From Clostridia bacterium (lineage in GTDB: Bacteria; Bacillota_A; Clostridia; UMGS1883; HGM11501): a DNA stretch of 28,431 nt. Positions within the stretch are counted from its first letter, which is position 1; every line of letters begins with the position of its first letter. Below are positions 7,442 to 16,224 of this stretch, piece after piece. The stretch spans positions 1 through 28,431 of the forward strand of contig JAFXHP010000114.1 of NCBI GenBank assembly GCA_017536285.1, in the 5' to 3' direction. The notes under the pieces were generated by a model that worked only from the letters and a program-made list of their open reading frames with translations, had not been told where the DNA came from and searched no databases. The position numbers and the translations under genes are program-made.

Positions 7442-7912
7442 GTGGAAAGAATACTTGTGATATCCGACACTCACGGAAGAATTGACAATGCGGTGCGATT
7501 GATGGAAAATGTGCCGTTTGACAAAATCATTCATCTTGGAGATAATGTTAAAGATGCTTTGAGCCTCGGGCGGGCCTTTCCCGAAGCCGAACTTATATAT
7601 GTAAGGGGAAATAATGATCCTTTCGGAACGGAAAACGAAAAAATTATAGAAATCGGAAATGTTAAAATATTGGCATGTCACGGACATACCTATTCTGTAT
7701 CAACAGATCTTTTAAGGATAAGTCTTGCGGCTGTGGAAAAAGGAGCGAAAGTGGCACTTTTCGGGCACACTCACAGAAAAGAGGATACTGATTACAACGG
7801 AGTACGCCTTTTTAATCCCGGAAGTGCATCGCTTCCCAGAGACCGGAAGGCCTCCTGCGGTATAATAGAAGCGGATGTCACCTATTTCGGAATGGCACAT
7901 TATGAATTTTAG
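7442..7912 (+). CDS. YfcE/MJ0936-family metallophosphoesterase
   Basis: This 156-aa protein has all calcineurin-like metal motifs: ISDTHG (D9, H11), HLGDN, GNND, the CHGHT motif and the GHTH pair. Family enzymes hydrolyse phosphodiesters or phosphomonoesters with two metal ions, commonly Mn; the in vivo substrate is unknown. The frame is open from an ATG at 7382, but that part encodes an unrelated hydrophobic stretch. GTG 7442 has GGAGG 7 nt upstream and begins right at the conserved ERILVISDTHG, so it is chosen. A TATAAT at 7415-7420 could be its -10 box, though no good -35 box is seen. It leads the five-gene operon ending with the PBP. Confidence 0.9.
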   Translation: MERILVISDTHGRIDNAVRLMENVPFDKIIHLGDNVKDALSLGRAFPEAELIYVRGNNDPFGTENEKIIEIGNVKILACHGHTYSVSTDLLRISLAAVEKGAKVALFGHTHRKEDTDYNGVRLFNPGSASLPRDRKASCGIIEADVTYFGMAHYEF

Positions 7913-7931
7913 ATAAATTAAAGGAGTGGAC

Positions 7932-8102
7932 ATGATGAATAAAAAAATTTCATTTCTTATTATTCTAGCACTTATAATATTATACTCTGCCGTAAGCTAT
8001 ACTTCCCTTCCGTTTAAGGGTATAATAAGTCTTCTGATAATATTGGGAATTGCTGTAGTGGTGGCAAAAACTCTTAAGAAGGATAAAAACAAGGAGGAAT
8101 AA
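7932..8102 (+). CDS. Small two-helix membrane protein, 56 aa
   Basis: AAGGAG precedes the tandem ATG codons at 7932 and 7935. The peptide has two hydrophobic helices (about 6-23 and 29-46) split by the short loop SYTSLPFKG, and ends in the charged tail KTLKKDKNKEE. It sits 19 bp after the phosphoesterase and 2 bp before the FHA gene, whose ribosome site is its own last codons (AAGGAGGAA), so the two are translationally coupled. Position suggests an accessory membrane subunit of the cell-wall module; function is unknown. The product is below 60 residues and is easily missed by gene finders. Confidence 0.75.
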   Translation: MMNKKISFLIILALIILYSAVSYTSLPFKGIISLLIILGIAVVVAKTLKKDKNKEE

Positions 8103-8104
8103 AA

Positions 8105-8557
8105 ATGTTTGGAATATTATCTAAAATCATTTCGGCGATTTTTGTCCTGCTTATTTATTATTTTATCTTCATTATCGTCAAAATGATTTATTCCGACATC
8201 AATGTAATGAAGCGAAAAAAGGCGGGACTTCCTGAATATGAGGCATATCTTAAGCCGATAAACCAGCCCAACGGAGTACATTTCGACTTGGCGGAGCGAT
8301 ATCCTTTATACGGAAATGAAACGATAGGCCGAAGCAAGGAATGTGAAATTTTCATAGAGGATAACTTTATGTCGCATCAGCACAGCAGAATATTCAAGGA
8401 GGACGGCGGATTCTTTTTAGAGGATCTCGGAAGTACAAACGGAACATTCTTAAACGGAAACGAAGTTACTGATGAAGCAATGGAGCTTCTCGACGGAGAT
8501 AAACTCTGCATAGGTCAGGTTGAATTCATGTTCTTAAGACCGGAGGCTAAATCATGA
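8105..8557 (+). CDS. Membrane-anchored FHA-domain protein
   Basis: This 150-aa protein has one N-terminal membrane helix (about 5-28), a basic juxtamembrane stretch, and a C-terminal FHA domain at about 75-145. Visible FHA motifs are IGRSKECEI, MSHQHSRI and LEDLGSTNGTFLNG, which include the phosphothreonine-binding Arg, Ser and Asn. FHA domains bind phosphothreonine on partner proteins, so this is probably a cytoplasmic-face adaptor. It overlaps the FtsW/RodA gene by 4 bp (ATGA), as expected for a subunit of the same complex. Comparable FHA-rodA-pbpA clusters in Actinobacteria work with a PASTA Ser/Thr kinase, which is not in this window. Confidence 0.92.
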   Translation: MFGILSKIISAIFVLLIYYFIFIIVKMIYSDINVMKRKKAGLPEYEAYLKPINQPNGVHFDLAERYPLYGNETIGRSKECEIFIEDNFMSHQHSRIFKEDGGFFLEDLGSTNGTFLNGNEVTDEAMELLDGDKLCIGQVEFMFLRPEAKS

Positions 8558-9795
8558 AGGGTAAGGTGTACAGACAAACGACACCTTTGATTCTTTTGTG
8601 CTTCATGAATGTTTTGGGTTTTCTCATGCTGGCATTTATGAGGGACAATTTTTTCGAAGGAATAAAAACTCTTACCACAGGAGTTATTTTTGTGGCACTT
8701 ATGGTTGTTTGCTATTGCCTTATAAAGCTTCTTAAAATGGGGGACCCTTATCTTCTGCTTCCGGTAACGGCGCTTTTATCTGTGGGACTTTTAATGCTCA
8801 CTAGAATAAATGAGTCTGTGGGAAAAAGGCAGATGATGTGGTTTTTTATTTCAGTTGCTGTTTATTTTATATCATTTTTCCTTTATAAGGGTATAAAAAA
8901 CAGGGACAGGCTTTTTATGCTTTATGCAATAGTATCAATAGGACTTTTTGTTGCAACCATTGTTTTCGGAAGAACGGTAAACGGAGCTAAAAACTGGATT
9001 TATATAGGCTCTCAGGGCGTACAGCCATCCGAATTTATAAGAATACTTTTTGTTTTTGCCGTGTCATCCCTGCTATCGAAAAAGCCGGGCGGTAAAATTA
9101 TGGCGACCGAATGGAAAAAAAGCTTGTTTATTATGTTTTATGTTTATATAAACCTTGGCTTTTTGGTGCTTCAGAGGGAATGGGGAATTGCCGTTTTGTT
9201 TTTCCTTATTTATTTTTCACTTTATTTTGTATTCGGAAAGCACAAAATTTTGCTTGTTGCAAATTCTATAGTTGTGGCACTGGGTTGCTTTGCAGGCTAT
9301 AAGCTTCTTTATCATATAGAAACCCGTGTTGCAATGTGGCTTAATCCTTTTTCCGACCCTTCGGGAAGAGGGTACCAGATAGTACAGTCTTTAATTGCCA
9401 TAGCCTCCGGAGGATTTACCGGGCAAGGCCTGGGAAACGGAAGCCCCTATTATGTCCCGCTGGTTGAGTCGGACTTCATCTTTTCGGGAATATGCGAAGA
9501 ATTCGGAATCCTTGGGGGAATCGGGGTTATCCTTTTGTATTTCATAATGGTTTACAGGGCCTTTAAGATATCCCTTTCTGTGCCCGATGGGTTTGATAAA
9601 AAGGTGGCCCTCGGCCTGTCTGCCATGTTTTCATTTCAGATTTTCATAATCTTAGGTGGCGTAATAAAGCTTATTCCGCTTACGGGTATTACTCTTCCCT
9701 TTATAAGCTACGGCGGTTCATCATTGGTTACAAGCTTTATGGCATTGGGGATTTTGCAGGCGATAAGCGTAAAGGAGGGGGACAGCATTGAATAA
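8554..9795 (+). CDS. FtsW/RodA/SpoVE-family peptidoglycan glycosyltransferase
   Basis: This 413-aa integral membrane protein has about ten hydrophobic helices. Family signatures are present: the extracellular-loop segment YYVPLVESDFIFSGICEEFG, with the key Glu/Asp cluster of SEDS polymerases, and the late GITLPFISYGGSS. SEDS proteins polymerise lipid II into glycan strands together with a class B PBP, and such a PBP is the next gene with an 8-bp overlap. GGAGG lies 7 nt before the ATG. RodA-like (elongation) or FtsW-like (division) cannot be separated by eye; the FHA neighbour slightly favours a RodA/PbpA-type pair. Confidence 0.92.
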   Translation: MKGKVYRQTTPLILLCFMNVLGFLMLAFMRDNFFEGIKTLTTGVIFVALMVVCYCLIKLLKMGDPYLLLPVTALLSVGLLMLTRINESVGKRQMMWFFISVAVYFISFFLYKGIKNRDRLFMLYAIVSIGLFVATIVFGRTVNGAKNWIYIGSQGVQPSEFIRILFVFAVSSLLSKKPGGKIMATEWKKSLFIMFYVYINLGFLVLQREWGIAVLFFLIYFSLYFVFGKHKILLVANSIVVALGCFAGYKLLYHIETRVAMWLNPFSDPSGRGYQIVQSLIAIASGGFTGQGLGNGSPYYVPLVESDFIFSGICEEFGILGGIGVILLYFIMVYRAFKISLSVPDGFDKKVALGLSAMFSFQIFIILGGVIKLIPLTGITLPFISYGGSSLVTSFMALGILQAISVKEGDSIE

Positions 9796-11176
9796 AAGAA
9801 TAATTATGCTAATGACTTTTGTGGGCGTGCTTTTCATGTTTATGGCGGTCTACCTCTCCCTTTTTGGTGCATTTAAATCGGAAGAGCTTAAGAAAAGTGT
9901 ATACAATCAGCGACTTTATGACAGAGAAAGTAAAATAGAAAGAGGAACCATATACGACAGAAACGGTGTTGTTCTGGCACATACCGACCTTTCTGAAGGC
10001 AGCGAGAGAATATATCCTTACGGCGATTTGTATACTCACGTTATAGGATACAACTCCAAGATGTACGGAAAAAGCAAGATAGAGCTTTCCTTTAATGAGT
10101 ATTTGTCGGGAGAAGGTGCCATGGGAACGGCAATGAATATTGCATCCGAAGCCTTTGGAGAAGAAAAAAAGGGAATGGACCTGACCCTGACAATAGACCA
10201 TAAGCTTCAGAAATATTCTTCGGATGTTCTGGGTAATAAGAAAGGCTGCATAATTGTTATGGACGCCGCTTCCGGCAAAATCCGTGCCATGGTTTCAAAA
10301 CCAACTTTTAATCCGTCAGAGCCGCTTTTATCCGAGGAATGGGGCACTCTGACAGAAAGCGAAGATTCTCCTTTTCTTGCCCGTGCAACAGGCGGACTTT
10401 ACGCTCCGGGTTCCACATGGAAAATATTAAGCTCTGTATCTGTAATAAGAAGCGGTCTTGAAGAGGAAATCGTTAATGACGAAGGTAAAATAATAGTTGG
10501 CGGAAGAGAATATACAAATTCTAAAGAAAAGGCCTATGGAGAAATTACGCTTACGGAGGCATTTTATAATTCCAGCAACGTGTATTTTGCTAAAATGGGC
10601 AGCGAAATTGGGAAAAGAGGACTTTCGGTTTATGATGATTTCCTTCTTGGAAAAGATATAAACACCGATATGGTGATTGCAGGCAGTACCCTTTCCGATA
10701 AAATATCCAAAATGAGTGATGCAGATATTGCATCCACTTCCATCGGGCAGGGAAAACTTCAGGTAACTCCTCTATACATGACAATGGTTGCATCAAGCGT
10801 GGCAAACGGCGGGAAAATGGTAAAGCCGTATATTGTGGAAAAAGCGGGAAGAGGAAACTTTACGGCATATGAGGCTAAAGATGAAGTATTGACAAAGCCG
10901 TTAACGGAAGCCGAGGCGGAAAAAATTAAGGAAATGATGGCACTTTGCGTTAATAAAGGAACGGGAAGAAGTGCGGCAATTTCAGGACTTGATGTTTACG
11001 GAAAGACAGGAACGGCTCAAAATGAAACAGATAAGAGCCATGACTGGTTTGTTGGCTTTGCGGAAAATGATGAGGGGGAAAAATCAGTCATCTGCGTAAT
11101 GCTTGAATATAACGGCGTGGGAAGCTCGGAGGCGGCGGCCATGGCAGGAAGAATTTTTTCCTACTGGCTTGGATAA
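9788..11176 (+). CDS. Class B penicillin-binding protein (transpeptidase)
   Basis: This 462-aa protein has one N-terminal membrane helix (about 5-27), then RGTIYDRNG (52-60), the conserved start of class B PBPs, and a C-terminal transpeptidase domain. All three active-site motifs are present: STWK (209-212), SSN (262-264) and KTG (406-408). It cross-links peptidoglycan in the cell envelope and pairs with the SEDS protein encoded just upstream. At 462 residues it is short for a PBP2 and has only a small pedestal domain, like PbpA. It starts with TTG, overlapping the upstream gene by 8 bp, with GGAGG 9 nt before. An ATG six codons later is possible but less well placed. Confidence 0.92.
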   Translation: MNKRIIMLMTFVGVLFMFMAVYLSLFGAFKSEELKKSVYNQRLYDRESKIERGTIYDRNGVVLAHTDLSEGSERIYPYGDLYTHVIGYNSKMYGKSKIELSFNEYLSGEGAMGTAMNIASEAFGEEKKGMDLTLTIDHKLQKYSSDVLGNKKGCIIVMDAASGKIRAMVSKPTFNPSEPLLSEEWGTLTESEDSPFLARATGGLYAPGSTWKILSSVSVIRSGLEEEIVNDEGKIIVGGREYTNSKEKAYGEITLTEAFYNSSNVYFAKMGSEIGKRGLSVYDDFLLGKDINTDMVIAGSTLSDKISKMSDADIASTSIGQGKLQVTPLYMTMVASSVANGGKMVKPYIVEKAGRGNFTAYEAKDEVLTKPLTEAEAEKIKEMMALCVNKGTGRSAAISGLDVYGKTGTAQNETDKSHDWFVGFAENDEGEKSVICVMLEYNGVGSSEAAAMAGRIFSYWLG

Positions 11177-11180
11177 AATT

Positions 11181-11218
11181 AAAAGTTGCGATTGGTTTTT
11201 GCCAATCGCAACTTTTTT
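11181..11218. terminator. Bidirectional terminator between PBP and GH110-like genes
   Basis: Arms of 15 bp (11181-11195 and 11202-11216) pair perfectly around a 6-nt loop, with six T after the plus-strand stem. On the minus strand the stem is followed by TTTTAATTTT. The stop codon of the leftward gene (11217-11219) overlaps the T tract, so one hairpin serves both convergent genes. Confidence 0.92.
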
Positions 11219-12881
11219 ACTCTGTTATTACGTTTTTACATTCTCTGAGGATTATGCCTGTTTCCCCCAGCTGTCTTAAAGTGGTATCTTCGGTTTTAAC
11301 AAATTTGTTGTTTCTGAAAATTACATTTTCGCAGGATAAAAGGGACATATAACGCTTATCGTTTTCGCTGAAGGTGTTTCCTTCAATTACAATATTTTTG
11401 TGGTATGGAGCATCGTGCTTTTTAATCTGCGGGTCCGCTATGATAACAGGCCCGCCGCAGTATGCGGCCTTTGAAAAGTCGTTGTTTCTTATTGTTACAT
11501 CCGATACGGGACCGCTTTCATACCAGCTGTTGGCGTCACCCGCCATATCAATGGCACTGCCCATGTTGTAGAAGGTGCAGTTTTCGATTAACGCTTCCCT
11601 GCTTGTGGCTATTAAAAAGCCTCTCGGTCTGTTAAAGCCGCAGCGGCAGTTTTCAATATGCACCTTTGGCATACGGCTGTGATTTTCAAACACATTGCCT
11701 TCTTTCATATCAGGGGAAAGGGACTCATTTGTTTCAAGAATAAAATATTTTTCCGAAATTGTTCTGGAGGATTTAACTGTGTATTCGGCATAGGGCAGTA
11801 AACTTTCATTGTCACAAAGGCGGATATTGTCACCTTTTTTAAATACGTTAATTCCGGCCTGCTGGAAGTGCCCGAAGGCGAGGAGTACGGAATTTTCAGA
11901 AAGCTTCTTGACTACGGGAGCGTAAATTCCGTGGATGTTGGCAGAGTCGTCCATCATGCTTTCAAAGCGACAGTTTTTGATATGGAGGAGGCCCGAGCAA
12001 TTTACAAAGTGAGTGGCATCAGCATCGACGGAGAGCATCCTGCCTTCGCCCGGAAGTGCCTGTACGTTATCTAAGGTGATGTTTTCTGACAAGCTTGCGA
12101 TAATTCCCATTGAAAGAGTGTGCGTAAGAAGGATGTTACATAGTGTTACATCTTTGCATTCGGTAACGTAAATGCCGGGATACTTTCTGTCATTGTGGGT
12201 GCAAAGCCAGTAGCGTCCCACCTTGTGGTGATATTTGAAGTCGCCTTCAAGACGAAGCACATTTTTATCCGGTTTTGATGCCGTTAAGTAGCGGTGTAAA
12301 AATGCCATAAAGGTTTTGTCGGGAACACCTGAAACATTTGCAAAATAGGTGGGAGTGCCAAGGGCAGGCCCTTTTATCTCGGGGTCAAATTCATTTACAA
12401 GGAACCTATTTGCCACATTTTCCCATCCGTCTCCGTAAAAGCGGAGAGCGTTTTCGGCTATGTCAACGTGGAAAATGTCATCGTCATATTGAAGATTTAT
12501 AAAGTCTTCCCCGGCATCTATGATTTTCGCCTCAAAATACATTGGCTCAGAATAGTCGATAGAAAGATTTTTTACACTGACATTTGTGCAGTTATCAATT
12601 ACAAAAGGAGACATTCTGCCGTGGAAAATAAGAGAAGCACCTTCGCCGTCAATTGTTATATTGTTCAAATTTTTAAGAAGAAAGGCGATAGGCTTTCTGC
12701 TCCAGTCATTATTGGGAACAAAGTATTCTGCACTTTCTGCAAAATCGGGATAAAAATGCAGCGTTCCTCCGCCAAGATGCAGCGTGTCTCCGTCATTAAG
12801 TGAGGATACTGCATTAAGAACAGATAAGGTCATATCATCTTTTTCTGTGGAAATAAGGAAATCTTTCAAGAAAATATTCAT
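11217..12881 (-). CDS. Parallel beta-helix glycosidase-like protein, GH110-related
   Basis: This 554-aa protein has no signal peptide. The N-terminal half has YFVPNNDW (53-60), ITIDGEGASLIFHG (75-88) and NLSIDYSEP (105-113). This order resembles GH110 alpha-1,3-galactosidases, which cleave terminal galactose from blood-group-B-like and related glycans. The C-terminal part is a ladder of short NxxF/NCxF beta-helix rungs. The acidic motifs VDADATHF (285-292) and MDDSANIHG (310-318) lie where GH110 enzymes, as I recall, carry their catalytic Asp residues. AAAGGAG precedes the ATG by 7 nt. It is transcribed alone, between RNase J (divergent) and the PBP operon (convergent). A non-GH110 beta-helix enzyme remains possible. 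Confidence 0.82.
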   Translation of the reverse strand: MNIFLKDFLISTEKDDMTLSVLNAVSSLNDGDTLHLGGGTLHFYPDFAESAEYFVPNNDWSRKPIAFLLKNLNNITIDGEGASLIFHGRMSPFVIDNCTNVSVKNLSIDYSEPMYFEAKIIDAGEDFINLQYDDDIFHVDIAENALRFYGDGWENVANRFLVNEFDPEIKGPALGTPTYFANVSGVPDKTFMAFLHRYLTASKPDKNVLRLEGDFKYHHKVGRYWLCTHNDRKYPGIYVTECKDVTLCNILLTHTLSMGIIASLSENITLDNVQALPGEGRMLSVDADATHFVNCSGLLHIKNCRFESMMDDSANIHGIYAPVVKKLSENSVLLAFGHFQQAGINVFKKGDNIRLCDNESLLPYAEYTVKSSRTISEKYFILETNESLSPDMKEGNVFENHSRMPKVHIENCRCGFNRPRGFLIATSREALIENCTFYNMGSAIDMAGDANSWYESGPVSDVTIRNNDFSKAAYCGGPVIIADPQIKKHDAPYHKNIVIEGNTFSENDKRYMSLLSCENVIFRNNKFVKTEDTTLRQLGETGIILRECKNVITE

Positions 12882-12916
12882 GGTGGTACTCCTTTTGCGG
12901 TATTTCGTATGAAAAT

Positions 12917-12945
12917 ATATTACAACAAAAATTAAATAAAAACAA
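12917..12945 (-). promoter_or_regulatory. Weak candidate promoter of the GH110-like gene
   Basis: On the minus strand TTGTTT (12940-12945) and TAATAT (12917-12922) are 17 bp apart, about 36 bp before the ATG. Both boxes are poor matches in a very AT-rich stretch, so this is only the best candidate visible. Confidence 0.35.
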
Positions 12946-12986
12946 CAGTTTTTTGAATTTTTTGAAATTTAAGGAATAAATTATGT

Positions 12987-13014
12987 TTGACTTAATAAAT
13001 ATATGTGGTATAAT
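12987..13014 (+). promoter_or_regulatory. Extended -10 promoter of the RNase J gene
   Basis: TTGACT (12987-12992) and TATAAT (13009-13014) are 16 bp apart. The -10 box is preceded by TGG, giving an extended TGnTATAAT element. The leader to the GTG is about 40 nt. The surrounding ATGTGGTATAAT is repeated exactly at the promoter at 27663-27691. Confidence 0.85.
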
Positions 13015-13060
13015 AATATATGGATTTGGTGTTCGGAAATATTAAAACGGAGGTGAAAAA

Positions 13061-14752
13061 GTGGCAAAAAAGCAAAAACTGAAGATTATTCCTCTGGGCG
13101 GCATGAATGAAATCGGTAAAAATCTCACCGTGTTTGAATACGGTGATGAAATAGTCGTTCTGGACTGCGGAATGACTTTCCCCGACGAGGAAATGCTGGG
13201 AGTAGATTTGGTTATTCCCGACATGTCATATCTTGTCAATAACAGAGACAAGATTAAGGCTGTTCTTCTTACACACGGGCATGAAGACCATATAGGCGGT
13301 CTTCCTTATTTTTTGAGAGCTATGAGCAATGTTCCTATCTTCGGAAGTCGTATGACAATAGGGCTTGTGGAGCATAAGCTGAAGGAACACGGCATACTCT
13401 CAATTGCAAAACTGAATTCGGTAAAAGCGGGTGATTCCATAAAGCTCGGAAACAATTTCAGAGCTGAATTTATAAGGGTAAATCACTCCATTGCCGACTC
13501 TTTCGGTATTGCATTATATACTCCTGCAGGGGTAGTTGTGCATACGGGCGACTTTAAGATTGATACCACACCCATCGACGGGGAAATGATTGATCTTGCA
13601 CGCTTTGGTGCTCTGGGTGATTCCGGAGTACTGGCACTTCTTAGTGATTCCACCAATGTGGAGCGTCAGGGTTATACCATGTCCGAGCGTACGGTCGGAC
13701 AGAAATTTGATGAGATTTTTGCATCTCACCCGAAGCAGAGAATAATCGTAGCGACGTTTGCATCCAATGTACACAGAGTACAGCAGATAATAGACGCCGC
13801 AATAAAAACAAGAAGAAAAGTGGCAATCTCAGGCCGAAGCATGCAAAATGTGGTGGAGGTTGCAATCGAACACGGCTATATGCGTGTTCCTCAGGGTCTT
13901 ATCATAAACATTGAGGACGTGCATAAGTACAAAAACCATCAGCTTGTAATAATAACGACAGGCAGTCAGGGCGAGCCTATGAGTGCTCTTACAAGAATGG
14001 CATTTTCTGACCATAAACAAGTGGAAATCGGTAACGGCGACTTAGTAATTATTTCAGCATCACCAATTCCGGGCAACGAAAAAACGGTTTCCAAGGTTAT
14101 AAATGAGCTTTTCAAAAAGGGTGCAGAGGTTATCTATAAGGCTTTAGCAGAGGTTCATGTATCTGGCCATGCTTGCCAGGAGGAACTTAAAATCATACTT
14201 GGCCTTGTAAGACCTAAGTATTTCATTCCTGCTCACGGTGAATACCGCCATATTGCAACCAGTGCAAAGCTTGGCATAGCGTCGGGAGTAAAGGAGAAAA
14301 ACACCTTTATAATGGGACTTGGCGATGTGCTAGAATTGAATCGTGAAAGTGCGGCAATCACAGGCACTGTTACGGCAGGTGCACTGTTGATAGACGGCTA
14401 TGGCGTGGGAGATGTAGGTAATGTGGTACTAAGGGACAGAAAGCATCTTTCTGAAGACGGTATCATAGTTGTGGTTATGACCCTTGATAAACGAGGAAGA
14501 ATAATAGCAGGCCCCGAGGTTGTATCCCGAGGATTTGTATATGTAAAGGAATCCGAGGAGCTTATGGAGGGTATAAGAGCCGTTGCAACCTATGCTGTGG
14601 AAGAAACAGTCAGAAAGAACAAAAAGGTGGCAATCGACTGGATTGCAATAAAAAATGCGGTTAAGGGAGAAATTACAGACTTCCTTCACGAGGCAACCAA
14701 GCGTAAGCCCATGATTCTTCCGATTATTATGGAAGAGGGAAAAAATAAGTGA
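13061..14752 (+). CDS. rnj: Ribonuclease J
   Basis: This 563-aa protein shows RNase J order throughout: IIPLGGMNEIGKN at the start, the zinc-binding THGHEDHIGG (71-80), VVHTGDFKID, LLSDSTN, the beta-CASP part with SGRSM and TTGSQGEPMSAL, and VHVSGHA, followed by FIPAHGEYRH. RNase J combines endonuclease and 5'-3' exonuclease activity in mRNA decay and rRNA maturation in the cytoplasm. The length is normal for one of the J1/J2 paralogues (about 550). It starts at GTG with GGAGG 7 nt upstream and has its own promoter and terminator. Whether it is the J1 or J2 type is not decidable from this window. Confidence 0.96.
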   Translation: MAKKQKLKIIPLGGMNEIGKNLTVFEYGDEIVVLDCGMTFPDEEMLGVDLVIPDMSYLVNNRDKIKAVLLTHGHEDHIGGLPYFLRAMSNVPIFGSRMTIGLVEHKLKEHGILSIAKLNSVKAGDSIKLGNNFRAEFIRVNHSIADSFGIALYTPAGVVVHTGDFKIDTTPIDGEMIDLARFGALGDSGVLALLSDSTNVERQGYTMSERTVGQKFDEIFASHPKQRIIVATFASNVHRVQQIIDAAIKTRRKVAISGRSMQNVVEVAIEHGYMRVPQGLIINIEDVHKYKNHQLVIITTGSQGEPMSALTRMAFSDHKQVEIGNGDLVIISASPIPGNEKTVSKVINELFKKGAEVIYKALAEVHVSGHACQEELKIILGLVRPKYFIPAHGEYRHIATSAKLGIASGVKEKNTFIMGLGDVLELNRESAAITGTVTAGALLIDGYGVGDVGNVVLRDRKHLSEDGIIVVVMTLDKRGRIIAGPEVVSRGFVYVKESEELMEGIRAVATYAVEETVRKNKKVAIDWIAIKNAVKGEITDFLHEATKRKPMILPIIMEEGKNK

Positions 14753-14781
14753 AAAACGGAGTGATTATCACTCCGTTTTTT
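14752..14781. terminator. Bidirectional terminator after RNase J
   Basis: A 13-bp stem (14752-14764 and 14768-14780) with a TTA loop and a GC-rich core (CGGAGTGA) ends in six T. The palindrome extends further (AAGTG and CACTT) with one bulged T, and its minus-strand side is also T-rich. It begins at the RNase J stop codon and also serves the leftward gene ending at 14791. Confidence 0.9.
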
Positions 14782-14790
14782 CACTTATTG

Positions 14791-16212
14791 CTATCTTGTT
14801 ATTGTGATTTCCTGGGTTTCGCCGTTCCAGGAAACGTTATATCCTAAATGCTCCGAAATAAAGCGTACCGGGATAAAGGTGCGGTTGTCCTTTATTCTGG
14901 GAGCAGAACGGAGGCTGTAGCGTTCCTGACCTCTGCGGACGGTGGTTACATAAACATTTCTGTTTTGTATCTGAAGATAAATTTCTGTTGAGTCTTTCTT
15001 TATTGTAATTCCCTGAACTTCTCCGTCCCAGATAATTTCAGCATCCATCAGCTCCAAAAGGCCTCTTAAAGGGATAAAGGTGGTTCCGTTTTCTATGTAG
15101 GGTGCGGTATCCATCTTTACTTCGCCGTCATTATGGACTATTGTATCCGAACCTATTTTCAAAGTATAGAAGCGGCTTTCTTCTTCTATTCTCTTAAGGT
15201 AAGCGGGATAATCCTGCAAAAATTCAAGTTCTGCACAGCTTCCTAAGTTTCCGGTGCCGGTTTTGAGAGAAAACTTGAAGAACTGAGCCGTAACTTTTTC
15301 CTCGAAAAGATAGGTGCTGCCACTTAAGTTTTTGGGAAGGAAGCTTAAGTCTTCCTTGATAAGTGTGAAGCTCACGCCGTCATTACTTGCATAAATGCTG
15401 AAGTTTTCCCAATAACCGTCAAAGCGGTCTGTCTGTCTCGGATAGTAGGTAAATCCGGAAAGCTCGTAAGAGTTTCCGAGGTCAATTAATAAATCGTAAG
15501 GAGCTTTCATATAGGTTTCTGCCTGCCAGTAGGAGGAAACGGAATCGTCAACGATGTTCATAACCTCATGCCCCTGCCATATGTCGCCGTTATAGGAAGC
15601 GGTTGCTTTGTCCTTGTTTATGGGGTAGTAGGCATTTTCCTTCATTTCCTTAAGGAACTCGTCAAAGGGTCGTGCATTTTCGCCCTCTTTGGGTTTTATT
15701 ATGTCAAAGTCACACATGGAGCCGTGACCGCCGAGTGCATCAATGTATTCAATTTTTACTTCCTGTGCCATAACTACGGAGCCAAATTCCTCACGGCGGA
15801 TAAGTCCGTTTACCTTATAGTTGTATTCGGACACGAATTTGTATTCTCCGTCAACTTTTATATAAAAGTTCATTTTGGTGGGCTGACCTGCAGGAGTTTT
15901 ATCCTGACGCATTGTCATAATAAATCCGGATATGGGAAGCTCTTCTCCGAAGTTTACTTCAAGTACATGGGGAAGAGGAGCAATCCATGATACACGGCTG
16001 TTTTCCCAACCGTAATCTGTGTGCCAGTAAGTTCCGGGATAGCCGTCAATCATACGCTTTGCGGGCCAGTTTTCGTGCTCGGAAGATGCTACTACGCTCC
16101 AAAGCGTCTTATCTCTGTAGGTGTCGGCATATTCGGGTTCTTCGTAATATGCAAATACAGGGAGGAGAGGAATAAGTGCGAGTATCAATATAAGAACTGT
16201 TAACTTTTTCAT
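14791..16212 (-). CDS. Secreted protein with two discoidin-like domains and a stalk domain
   Basis: This 473-aa exported protein has a signal peptide MKKLTVLILILALIPLLPVFA (1-21) and no lipobox. Two F5/8 type C-like beta-sandwich regions follow (about 33-175 and 205-345), each with the SYWQAE or TYWHTD signature of sugar-binding discoidin domains. The C-terminal 115 residues form a stalk (copper amine oxidase N-terminal-like) domain, with FIPLRGLLELMDAEIIW and FIPVRFISEHLGYNVSW repeats. No catalytic domain is evident, so it probably binds a polysaccharide outside the cell. AAGGAGG lies 7 nt before the ATG, and only 12 bp separate it from the larger secreted protein upstream, with which it is co-transcribed. 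The two signal peptides are nearly identical. Confidence 0.9.
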   Translation of the reverse strand: MKKLTVLILILALIPLLPVFAYYEEPEYADTYRDKTLWSVVASSEHENWPAKRMIDGYPGTYWHTDYGWENSRVSWIAPLPHVLEVNFGEELPISGFIMTMRQDKTPAGQPTKMNFYIKVDGEYKFVSEYNYKVNGLIRREEFGSVVMAQEVKIEYIDALGGHGSMCDFDIIKPKEGENARPFDEFLKEMKENAYYPINKDKATASYNGDIWQGHEVMNIVDDSVSSYWQAETYMKAPYDLLIDLGNSYELSGFTYYPRQTDRFDGYWENFSIYASNDGVSFTLIKEDLSFLPKNLSGSTYLFEEKVTAQFFKFSLKTGTGNLGSCAELEFLQDYPAYLKRIEEESRFYTLKIGSDTIVHNDGEVKMDTAPYIENGTTFIPLRGLLELMDAEIIWDGEVQGITIKKDSTEIYLQIQNRNVYVTTVRRGQERYSLRSAPRIKDNRTFIPVRFISEHLGYNVSWNGETQEITITR

Positions 16213-16224
16213 TTTTCTGCCTCC

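Noticed and set aside
9809..10201. A 130-codon open frame on the minus strand inside the PBP gene.
   Set aside because: It has no ribosome site or recognisable domain. The sense frame contains conserved PBP motifs.
15568..15990. A 140-codon plus-strand frame inside the secreted discoidin-like gene.
   Set aside because: Its composition looks like a shadow frame, and the sense strand has a signal peptide and clear domains.
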